Assembly (NCBI GenBank): GCA_903858975.1 | Contig: CAIOKW010000210.1 | Coordinates: forward strand, 1 to 8,407 | Direction of reading: 5' to 3' | Length of the DNA stretch: 8,407 nt | From: Oligoflexia bacterium | Lineage (GTDB): Bacteria; Bdellovibrionota; UBA1018; CAIMNF01 | Part shown: in pieces, positions 1 through 5,229 of the stretch | Layout: each line of letters starts with the position of its first letter | How positions within the stretch are numbered: position 1 is the stretch's first letter | Position numbers and translations under genes: made by a program | Notes under the pieces: model-generated | Told to the model about the DNA's origin: nothing | Databases searched by the model: none | Seen by the model: only the letters and a program-made list of their open reading frames with translations

Positions 1-201
1 AACGAATGCGCAAAGCTGGTCGCATCGAAAAAAATCAGTGAAGTCATTTATCTCTCCGATAAACACCATCATTTAGAAATGAATCGAATCGCAAAGAAAA
101 TCTTTGACCTCACGGGTCTCAAGTATCGACAACTGAGCCTCACTGAGGATCTCGTTCAAAATCTTCACCACCACTTTTTAGCTTCAATTAAGGATACCTG
201 A
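1..201 (+). CDS. dCMP deaminase, C-terminal fragment (5' end outside window)
   Basis: The window opens inside this reading frame, which gives 66 residues before TGA at 199-201. The first residues, NECAKLVASKKISEVIYLSD, match the end of the zinc site of deoxycytidylate deaminases (family pattern PCNECAKLI..GI.EV...SDKYH), so Cys3 is probably the second cysteine zinc ligand. The following HHHLEMNRIAKKIFDLTGLKY fits the family's later helix and the strand before the C-terminus. The enzyme deaminates dCMP to dUMP in the cytosol, feeding dTMP synthesis. The His/Glu catalytic half and the first ligand cysteine lie upstream of the window and cannot be checked. The stop overlaps the next start by one base (TGATG), so the downstream TPM gene is probably translationally coupled to it. 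The family call is from remembered motif similarity and is fairly secure; a related ComE-type deaminase is the main alternative. Confidence 0.8.
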   Translation, partial: NECAKLVASKKISEVIYLSDKHHHLEMNRIAKKIFDLTGLKYRQLSLTEDLVQNLHHHFLASIKDT

Positions 202-941
202 TGTTTAAGACTCTACTTGCATCTGCTTTACTCTTGTTCACTCTTCAAGTGAATGCCGAAACGAAGATCCCTCCATTCCAGGGCGACATTCTGGACGAAA
301 CTCACACCTTCAATGCATCAGAGCTTCAAGACCTCCGAAATAAAATTCAAAAACTTCGTGTTGACCGGGGGGTATGGATGGCGGTTTATTTTGCCTCAGA
401 CCTGAAGGAAACCACCATCGAGGATTTAGCCAGTAAGACCTTCCACGATTGGAAGTTGGGCGAAAAAGATAAAAATAATGGTCTCCTCTTTATTGCCGTT
501 CCCAAGGCTCACAAAATGCGCCTTGAAGTCGGTTACGGGCTTGAGGGAACATTGACCGATGCGTGGACCAAACGACTCCAAATGCAAATTCTGGTACCTG
601 CATTTCAGGTGCGAAAATATTACGCGGGCCTCAGCGATACCTTAATTGAAATTGATCGCCGGTTTCAGAATCCAGGAGAAAATCCAGAACCCAAGCGTCA
701 TGTTCAAAAACAAAGATTACCTAATTTTGTGGTTCTGATCCTTTTGGCCGTCTTCTTTGGTTTCAATATCTTTTTTGCCATTCTCAGAAGACGATCGGGA
801 GGCTACGGGGGCTATTCCTCGGGCGAATTCCCGGGTGGAGGGTATTCCTCGCGCGGCGGAGACGGCGGTTTTGGCGACGGCGGAGGAAGCTCAAGCGGGG
901 GCGGAGATTCTGGTGGCGGCGGATCATCAAGTGACTGGTAA
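201..941 (+). CDS. TPM-domain (YgcG-type) exported membrane protein with Gly/Ser-rich tail
   Basis: This 246-residue protein starts at an ATG preceded by AAGGA (190-194) at good spacing and overlapping the upstream stop. Residues 1-19 form a signal peptide (Lys3, hydrophobic core, cleavage likely after VNA). Residues about 25-155 are a TPM domain, recognisable from the NNGLLFIAVPKAHKMRLEVG stretch, then YGLEG and a TD..W...L..QI..P.F....Y..GL pattern. A hydrophobic segment at about 175-195 is a membrane helix followed by Arg-rich residues, and residues 198-246 are almost all Gly and Ser, ending SSSDW. This signal-TPM-TM-Gly-tail order is typical of the family, which places the TPM domain outside the membrane with the tail inside. 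Some TPM proteins have phosphatase activity and others act in envelope or photosystem maintenance; the role here is unknown. The neighbouring lemA supports an envelope function. Confidence 0.88.
   Translation: MFKTLLASALLLFTLQVNAETKIPPFQGDILDETHTFNASELQDLRNKIQKLRVDRGVWMAVYFASDLKETTIEDLASKTFHDWKLGEKDKNNGLLFIAVPKAHKMRLEVGYGLEGTLTDAWTKRLQMQILVPAFQVRKYYAGLSDTLIEIDRRFQNPGENPEPKRHVQKQRLPNFVVLILLAVFFGFNIFFAILRRRSGGYGGYSSGEFPGGGYSSRGGDGGFGDGGGSSSGGGDSGGGGSSSDW
792..938 (+). repeat. Low-complexity Gly/Ser-rich coding tract
   Basis: This is the 3' end of the TPM gene, encoding runs of Gly with Ser, Tyr and Asp. The DNA is rich in GGC/GGA/GGT and TCC/AGC codons with no exact tandem unit, so the repetition is at protein level. 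Such tails are usual in YgcG-type proteins and are probably disordered. The bias also opens spurious reading frames on both strands (about 757-960 and 784-1072), which should not be annotated. Confidence 0.75.
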
Positions 942-980
942 TTTGGATCACATTTGTTAAAATCAAGAAAAGGATAAATT

Positions 981-1568
981 ATGAAATCAAGCTTAATTGC
1001 AGTACTCGCAGTGGTCGGTATTTTGGTTCTCGGTGGACTTTGGTATGTGTCCGCTGGCAATAATCTCATCACCTTAGATGAGCGCGTAAACAGCGCATCT
1101 TCCCAAGTTGAAAACGTTTATCAAAGGCGCGCTGACTTGATTCCCAACCTCGTTGCGACCGTAAAAGGATATGCAAAACATGAGGCGGATGTTTTAGAGG
1201 CCGTCACTCAAGCGCGTGCCCAAGTCGGACAAGTTAAAGTGGGCGGCATCAAAACTGCCGAAGACATGGAAAAGTTTGATCGCTCACAAGGCGCCCTCAG
1301 CTCAGCGCTTTCTCGCTTGATGGTTGTGAGCGAGAAATACCCTGAGCTCAAAGCGGATAAAGGCTTCCTAGAGCTTCAAAGCCAACTCGAAGGCACTGAG
1401 AACCGAATTACAGTAGAGCGTCAGCGCTTTAATGAAACGGTGAAGGAATTCAATACTTCGATTCGAGTATTTCCAGGTTCTATCGTTGCCGGTAACAAAG
1501 GATTTAAGGAACGCCCTTATTTTCAAGCAAAAAAAGGTAGCGACGAAGCACCTAAAGTTTCCTTCTAA
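981..1568 (+). CDS. lemA: LemA family membrane protein
   Basis: This 195-residue protein is full length for the family. Residues about 4-24 are a single N-terminal membrane helix with one Lys before it, giving a short terminus and a large helical body. Family signatures are visible in order: LDERVNSASSQVENVYQRR (residues 32-50), then ADLIPNLVATVKGYA, YPELKA at 120-125, LEGTENRI at 136-143, and an FN..V..FN....FPG.IVA pattern at 150-170. The ATG is preceded by AAAAGGA (967-973) at good spacing. It lies 39 nt after the TPM gene, a pairing found in many bacteria, and 6 nt before the oxidoreductase gene. LemA proteins are helical bundles at the cytoplasmic membrane with no settled biochemical role, so I infer no reaction. 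The family call is very secure. Confidence 0.95.
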   Translation: MKSSLIAVLAVVGILVLGGLWYVSAGNNLITLDERVNSASSQVENVYQRRADLIPNLVATVKGYAKHEADVLEAVTQARAQVGQVKVGGIKTAEDMEKFDRSQGALSSALSRLMVVSEKYPELKADKGFLELQSQLEGTENRITVERQRFNETVKEFNTSIRVFPGSIVAGNKGFKERPYFQAKKGSDEAPKVSF

Positions 1569-1582
1569 TTTCAAATGAAGGA
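1560..1582 (+). promoter_or_regulatory. Stop/start hairpin between lemA and the oxidoreductase gene
   Basis: TCCTTC (1560-1565) is an exact inverted repeat of GAAGGA (1577-1582), with an 11-nt loop; a U-G pair (1559 with 1583) could extend it. The loop holds the lemA stop codon (1566-1568) and the first two bases of the downstream ATG (1575-1577). The 3' arm carries AAGGAG (1578-1583), an anti-16S-like core lying just inside the downstream ORF, not before it. A structure here could affect coupling between the two genes. The dyad is seen directly; any function is inference and a 6-bp match can arise by chance. Confidence 0.35.
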
Positions 1583-2516
1583 GCACCCAATCGTCATCAT
1601 TGGCGCTGGAGTTTGCGGGCTTTCAATTGCAAAGCTCATCCAGAATCAAAATCCTGAAATCGAGCCCCTCTTGATTGAAAAATCAAGAGGGCTCGGGGGC
1701 AGAATGGCGACTCGTCGTTCCGAAAAAAGCACCTTTGATCACGGGGCCCAATTTTATCAAAAAACAGGCATGGAGTTCCTTCATGATCTCTTTTTAAAAA
1801 CGGAACGGGTTCATACTTGGAGCCAGTTTCAGGGTGAGGAATGTTTTGCTTCAAACCTAGGGATGACGGATCTTGCAAAGGAACTTGCAAAAGGGCTCCT
1901 CATCAAAAAAGAGACGCGAGTCATAAAACTCACAAAACAAAATCACCTCTGGTTCTTAGAAACCGATCAAGGAGAAGCCATCTCCTCTCCTTGCGTAATC
2001 CTGACAGCCCCAGTGCCCCAAGCGCTTGAGCTCTTAGACCAAAGTGCAATCGCCTATCCTCTTGAACTGAAGTCCCTCGAATACACCATGGCGCTCGTCC
2101 TACTCTTGACCCTCAAACAAGCGGAGCCCCTGCCCACGCCTTACGTTGAACCCCTTGAATCTGACATTCTGAGTATTACCGATCAGCACCAAAAAGGAGT
2201 CTCCGCTTCTCAGGCCTGGACGGTGGTCTTCAAACACGAGTTCTCAAAAACTCATTTTGAAAACGATCCTGTAGACACACTCACCACTGCAATCGAACAA
2301 GTAAAGGCATCCTATCCTGGCATTCAAATTGAATCCTCTGAGTTAAAGAAATGGCGTTATGCCCGTCCGCTAAAAACTTGGCACTCCAGCTTTCAAGTCA
2401 TTTCAAGAATACCTGATCTGATTCTTGCTGGAGATGGCTTCGGTGGTGATCGAATTGAGGGCGCATACCGCTCAGCTGAGGCTACTTTTCAGCATCTGAA
2501 TTTGAAAAAAATATAA
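1575..2516 (+). CDS. NAD(P)/FAD-dependent oxidoreductase, renalase-like (amine-oxidase fold)
   Basis: This 313-residue cytosolic flavoprotein begins with a dinucleotide-binding strand and GxGxxG loop (IVIIGAGVCG, residues 6-15), followed by the acidic residue Glu35 that would bind the FAD ribose. The next signature, EKSRGLGGRMATRR (35-48), is diagnostic of the renalase-like branch of the amine-oxidase flavoproteins, as is DHGAQF (55-60). KWRYARP (259-265) and the C-terminal ILAGDGFGGDRIEGAYRSAE (283-302) complete FAD binding. The length fits the family. Substrate is unknown: renalases oxidise isomeric dihydronicotinamides, but most bacterial relatives are uncharacterised. The ATG is 6 nt after the lemA stop and lacks a clear upstream Shine-Dalgarno, suggesting coupled translation. 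An AAGGAG lies inside codons 2-3, but no ATG, GTG or TTG follows it in frame at suitable spacing, so I keep this start. Confidence 0.88.
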   Translation: MKEHPIVIIGAGVCGLSIAKLIQNQNPEIEPLLIEKSRGLGGRMATRRSEKSTFDHGAQFYQKTGMEFLHDLFLKTERVHTWSQFQGEECFASNLGMTDLAKELAKGLLIKKETRVIKLTKQNHLWFLETDQGEAISSPCVILTAPVPQALELLDQSAIAYPLELKSLEYTMALVLLLTLKQAEPLPTPYVEPLESDILSITDQHQKGVSASQAWTVVFKHEFSKTHFENDPVDTLTTAIEQVKASYPGIQIESSELKKWRYARPLKTWHSSFQVISRIPDLILAGDGFGGDRIEGAYRSAEATFQHLNLKKI

Positions 2517-2517
2517 T
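2489..2517 (+). promoter_or_regulatory. Candidate promoter for the methyltransferase gene
   Basis: A perfect -10 hexamer TATAAT lies at 2512-2517 and contains the TAA stop (2514-2516) of the preceding oxidoreductase. The best -35 at 17-nt spacing is TCAGCA (2489-2494), only a 3/6 match. Initiation near 2524 would leave a leader of about 40 nt before the ATG at 2564. The site would let the methyltransferase be transcribed apart from the upstream operon. A TATAAT in an AT-rich gene end can be coincidental. Confidence 0.35.
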
Positions 2518-2563
2518 CAAAATTCATCTCAAAAAGTGCTGGGGATTTTCCGATAGATACTCA

Positions 2564-3220
2564 ATGGATTTCTACACCAAGATCAAACATCATGCATCCA
2601 TCAAGCCTCAGCACTCCTCCTCGGATGAGCGATTTTTACGTCCCGAGCTCCAAATAAGAACGGACTATCGCGGCGAAATCAACGGAATTCGGGTCAATCG
2701 AGGAACTGATATTATTGATTACGAACGAACCAACCGCAGGGCAAGCCAGGTTTTTGACGATAAAAAGGGGGAACTCCATGACTTCTTCTCAAGCTCCCGT
2801 GACTTCGCAAGCGTCATGGCAGGAAAAAAAATCCTCGACCTCGGCTGTGGTGGTGGAGCGTTGGTGACCGATCTCCGCACACTCCAGCTAGATGCCCAAG
2901 GCATTGATATTTATCTCAATGAATCGTGCAAGCGACTGAAACACTTCATTCAAGGAGATGCGTTTCAAATCCCCTTTCAGGAAGAATCTTTCGACTGCCT
3001 GACTTCAATTTTTAGTGTGTACTGTTATGAGCCCACCAGCCGAATAGAGAGACTGTTGGCCGAATCTTTTAGAGTTCTCAAACCCGGAGGACGACTCATC
3101 ATTTCTGGCATTCATGAGGCCGAAAAAATATCGAAACTTCCAGAACTCTGTTCAAAGTTCAGGGGCACAGTTTTTCAATCGACTCAAACGGAGTCACTCC
3201 AGATAATCAAACGCTGCTAG
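2564..3220 (+). CDS. Class I SAM-dependent methyltransferase
   Basis: This 218-residue protein has a Rossmann methyltransferase core: motif I ILDLGCGGG at 90-98 (SAM-binding glycine loop), acidic Asp115 at the end of strand 2 (GID), GDAFQIPFQEESFDCL at 131-146 (adenine-contact and motif IV region typical of the UbiE/Methyltransf_11 group), and RVLKPGGRLIISG at 170-182. Residues 1-80 precede the core and resemble nothing I know; they are polar and rich in Arg, Asp and Ser. The core ends early, without a long C-terminal cap. No substrate can be assigned: small-molecule, lipid/quinone and protein targets are all possible. The start has no good Shine-Dalgarno, but no other in-frame ATG, GTG or TTG is available upstream back to 2501. 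Its TAG stop overlaps the stop of the convergent SEC-C gene by 4 nt. Confidence 0.85.
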   Translation: MDFYTKIKHHASIKPQHSSSDERFLRPELQIRTDYRGEINGIRVNRGTDIIDYERTNRRASQVFDDKKGELHDFFSSSRDFASVMAGKKILDLGCGGGALVTDLRTLQLDAQGIDIYLNESCKRLKHFIQGDAFQIPFQEESFDCLTSIFSVYCYEPTSRIERLLAESFRVLKPGGRLIISGIHEAEKISKLPELCSKFRGTVFQSTQTESLQIIKRC

Positions 3221-3711
3221 CCGCAACACTTCTTATATTTCTTGCCGCTTCCGCAAATGCAAGGATCATTACGCCCAACTTTGTTTTCTGCTCGGATCGG
3301 TTCACGAATTTCTTTTCCGTCCGTATAGTACCAACACTGCTCTTTTGGAAAAAAAGTAAAGAGACTCACTTCGTGGTGAACCACTTCTTTCCCCTCACGA
3401 CGATAGTGGGCCTTAAATTCAACTTCACCTTCAAGATCACCAGGTTTTCCATCACGGGTAGAAACGATTTCTAATTTTAGCCACTCTGATTCTTTTGCCC
3501 ACTCTAAGGCCGCTTCTTTATCAAACGATTCACGGTGCCTTGGATCACTGGTCTGTTCTACGTAATCCACCGCATGACCAACATAGGCTGAATAGCGAGA
3601 ACGCATCAGCTTTTCTGCTGTATCTGGCTTTGCTTTTCCATCATGAAAGGGCTGACAGCATTCTGAGTACTTCTTTTGGCTACCGCAAGGACAAAGAGAG
3701 TTGATGTTCAT
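3217..3711 (-). CDS. ychJ: YchJ-type protein with two SEC-C zinc motifs
   Basis: This 164-residue protein carries a SEC-C motif at each end: CPCGSQKKYSECC (7-19) and CICGSGKKYKKCC (151-163). Each has the C-x-C...CC pattern that binds one zinc ion and is known from the SecA C-terminus. Between them, AEKLMRSRYSAYV (32-44) and an alpha/beta body ending in the FFPKEQCWYYTDG strand (120-132) match the YchJ/UPF0225 family, an NTF2-like fold. Length is close to E. coli YchJ. Function in the family is not established; the zinc knuckles suggest protein contact. It is the second gene of a minus-strand pair: its ATG overlaps the stop of the GIY-YIG gene as ATGA (3708-3711), which indicates translational coupling. 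Its stop shares the tetramer CTAG with the convergent methyltransferase stop, so there is no space for a terminator between them. Confidence 0.92.
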   Translation of the reverse strand: MNINSLCPCGSQKKYSECCQPFHDGKAKPDTAEKLMRSRYSAYVGHAVDYVEQTSDPRHRESFDKEAALEWAKESEWLKLEIVSTRDGKPGDLEGEVEFKAHYRREGKEVVHHEVSLFTFFPKEQCWYYTDGKEIREPIRAENKVGRNDPCICGSGKKYKKCCG

Positions 3712-3992
3712 ACCAAAGAGTCTAGCAGCGATTTTAAATTCGATCGACTCTTCAGTTTCATTTTATCTGCTCTTTTTAACTTTTTAATGCGGCTCTCAAG
3801 CTTGAGTGCTTTTGAATGATCCAAGCCCCCCTGCTTTAAAATGACCCGTTTAGGGGGAGATCGCCTAAAAAACTTGGCCCCCGTCTTGCCCGCTTTATGC
3901 TCCTGGAAGCGACGAGTAATATCTTTCGTAATTCCCGTATAAAGGAACCCGTTTTCAGCTTCGATCATGTAGACAAACCACTCTTCTTCCAT
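3708..3992 (-). CDS. GIY-YIG nuclease-domain protein (YhbQ/UPF0213 type)
   Basis: This 94-residue protein is essentially a single GIY-YIG domain. VYMI (7-10) stands in the GIY position and YTG (18-20) in the YIG position, followed by ITKDITRRFQEHKAGKTGAK (21-40) with the conserved Arg and His, and ALKLESRIKKLKRADK (62-77) with Glu66 as the expected metal ligand. The sequence closely follows the small stand-alone UPF0213 proteins, some of which have reported nuclease activity on DNA; the cellular role is unsettled. A clear Shine-Dalgarno (GGAG, minus strand, 3998-4001) precedes the ATG. It is first in a minus-strand operon with ychJ. Its start lies 28 bp from the start of the divergent exonuclease gene, and the best promoter candidate for it lies inside that gene. 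Confidence 0.92.
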   Translation of the reverse strand: MEEEWFVYMIEAENGFLYTGITKDITRRFQEHKAGKTGAKFFRRSPPKRVILKQGGLDHSKALKLESRIKKLKRADKMKLKSRSNLKSLLDSLV

Positions 3993-3996
3993 TTAC

Positions 3997-4014
3997 TCTC
4001 CAAACTATAGGAGA
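3997..4014. promoter_or_regulatory. Facing Shine-Dalgarno dyad in a 28-bp divergent gap
   Basis: The gap between the GIY-YIG start and the exonuclease start holds TCTCC (3997-4001), an 8-nt loop AAACTATA, and GGAGA (4010-4014), a perfect 5-bp inverted repeat. The right arm is the exonuclease gene's Shine-Dalgarno; the left arm read on the minus strand is that of the GIY-YIG gene. On any transcript that enters from inside the opposite gene, each RBS could pair with the complement of the other. The dyad follows automatically from two strong facing RBSs, so function is only a possibility. Confidence 0.45.
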
Positions 4015-4032
4015 ATTCAGATGGCATTTCAA
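4004..4032 (-). promoter_or_regulatory. Candidate minus-strand promoter for the GIY-YIG/ychJ operon
   Basis: Read on the minus strand, TTGAAA (4027-4032) and TATAGT (4004-4009) are each 5/6 matches to the sigma-70 hexamers with exactly 17 nt between them. The -35 lies in codons 3-4 of the divergent exonuclease gene, and the spacer covers that gene's RBS and start. Initiation 6-8 nt after the -10 would fall near 3996-3998, giving a leader of only about 4-6 nt that cuts into the apparent Shine-Dalgarno. Either the mRNA is almost leaderless or the real promoter is further upstream. Confidence 0.4.
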
Positions 4033-4914
4033 TGGATAGGTAAATCAAGCGACGGGAAGACCGTAATCCTAAAACGACTCGAATTAGACCATTTCCGATT
4101 CCCCGCCTACTTTAACCCCGACTGGGAGGCCGCGAACGCAGACCATGTCCGTGTGGGCGCCATTCTGGATGTGGAAACGACAGGATTGAATCACGAAACC
4201 GCAAAGGTGATCGAGATTGGAATTCGGAGTTTCAAATTCAATCGCAACACGGGTGAGATTCTAGCGCTGCTTGAGCCCTACTCGGCTTTTCAAGACCCTG
4301 GCCAGCCTCTCAGTGACGAAGTCAAAGCCCTCACCGGCCTCACCGACGAGATGTTAAAAGGCCAATCGATCAATTGGGGCCAGGTCGATGAGATGCTTTC
4401 TCGTTCTCAAATTATTGTCGCGCATAACGCTTCATTTGATCGTCCCTTTATTGATCGAGTAAGCACTATTTCTACCCAGAAAATTTGGGGATGTTCATTC
4501 AAACAAGTCGATTGGGATGCAAAAGGCTACACCTCTCAAAAACTAGATGTCCTCTCGATTTATCATGGATTCTTTACGGATGCTCACCGTGCTCTCAATG
4601 ATTCAGATGCACTTTTGCATCTCTTAAGCTTTCAAGATTTAAGCACTGGAAAACCCTACTTTCAAGAACTTCTCACGGAAGCCCGGAAGACCACGGTTCA
4701 AATGGTGGCCAGTAACTCGCCCTTTGAGTCAAAAGATCACTTAAAAAATCGTAATTACCGTTGGGATCCCAACGCTAAATCTTGGTCTAAAGAAATTGAA
4801 AAACACGAGCTAACAGCGGAACTCGAGTGGCTTGAAGAGTGCGTCTATCATGGCGCATTCCGAGGGAAGCATCATGAAGTCTCTGCTGTGGATCACTTCA
4901 AGGCGAAGTCCTAA
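4021..4914 (+). CDS. DnaQ-family DEDDh 3'-5' exonuclease with small C-terminal domain
   Basis: This 297-residue protein carries a complete DEDDh nuclease active site: ExoI DVETTGL (Asp50, Glu52), ExoII IIVAHNASFDRPFI (Asp140), and ExoIII HRALNDSDA (His189, Asp194). These residues bind two metal ions for 3'-5' hydrolysis of DNA or RNA. Residues about 45-205 form the exonuclease domain; the W.CSF..VDW....Y.S.KLD.L stretch at 156-178 is typical of stand-alone proofreader-like members. Residues 1-44 are a short N-terminal extension, and 236-275 hold a small conserved-looking module with LKNRNYRWD and two Trp residues before WLEECVY. It is too short for, and lacks, polymerase or helicase domains. 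The ATG has GGAG at 4010-4013. The substrate is unknown; a repair or RNA-processing role is possible. It is followed 3 nt later by an unknown gene. Confidence 0.9.
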   Translation: MAFQWIGKSSDGKTVILKRLELDHFRFPAYFNPDWEAANADHVRVGAILDVETTGLNHETAKVIEIGIRSFKFNRNTGEILALLEPYSAFQDPGQPLSDEVKALTGLTDEMLKGQSINWGQVDEMLSRSQIIVAHNASFDRPFIDRVSTISTQKIWGCSFKQVDWDAKGYTSQKLDVLSIYHGFFTDAHRALNDSDALLHLLSFQDLSTGKPYFQELLTEARKTTVQMVASNSPFESKDHLKNRNYRWDPNAKSWSKEIEKHELTAELEWLEECVYHGAFRGKHHEVSAVDHFKAKS

Positions 4915-4917
4915 TTT

Positions 4918-5229
4918 ATGGATATTCGCAATCGTTATGTTTCAATGGACATCAATATTGAGTACTTGCTGAGTTACCTTCAAGACGAACTGAGGGATCT
5001 GAGCGATATTAGAATTCATCCGGTGGCTCCGTCTGGAACTCAAAAGAGTATTGATCTCCCACAGGACTATGATCCTAATGAAAACTCAGTCCACATTAAC
5101 CGCGGAGTAAGAGTGAGAGTCAGTAGCCGAGACTACTTCTTCCCTGTTGAATGGGTGATTCAAGGAAAAATGGATCAAGTTCAAGCCCAAGCTCGAGAAA
5201 TCAGAGATTTCTACCAGATGCTCAATTAG
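4918..5229 (+). CDS. Conserved-looking protein of unknown function
   Basis: I do not recognise this 103-residue protein. It has no signal peptide, membrane segment or cysteine. It begins with an amphipathic helix region (about 13-28, IEYLLSYLQDELRDLS), then alternating short hydrophobic strands (IRIHPV 31-36, VRVRVS 64-69, YFFPVEWVI 73-81) and ends with a probable charged helix (85-101), suggesting a compact alpha/beta fold. It is acidic at the N-terminal helix and Arg-rich in the middle. Support for it being real comes from its position: ATG 3 nt after the exonuclease stop, an uninterrupted frame, and a stop overlapping the convergent helicase stop by 4 nt. The Shine-Dalgarno is weak (GGCGAAG region, 4902-4908), which fits coupling to the exonuclease. 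Met10 is a possible alternative start without a better RBS. A partner of the exonuclease is conceivable but unproven. Confidence 0.78.
   Translation: MDIRNRYVSMDINIEYLLSYLQDELRDLSDIRIHPVAPSGTQKSIDLPQDYDPNENSVHINRGVRVRVSSRDYFFPVEWVIQGKMDQVQAQAREIRDFYQMLN

Noticed and set aside
757..1072. Overlapping frames on both strands across the Gly-rich end of the TPM gene
   Set aside because: They are products of GC-rich low-complexity codons, with Pro/Arg-rich translations and no RBS or domain.
2564..4914. Methyltransferase, GIY-YIG nuclease and exonuclease as a restriction-modification or defence island
   Set aside because: The methyltransferase has no DNA-target motif such as DPPY or NPPF and looks like a small-molecule type. 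The GIY-YIG protein is the small housekeeping UPF0213 kind, genes lie on both strands, and there are no mobile-element marks.
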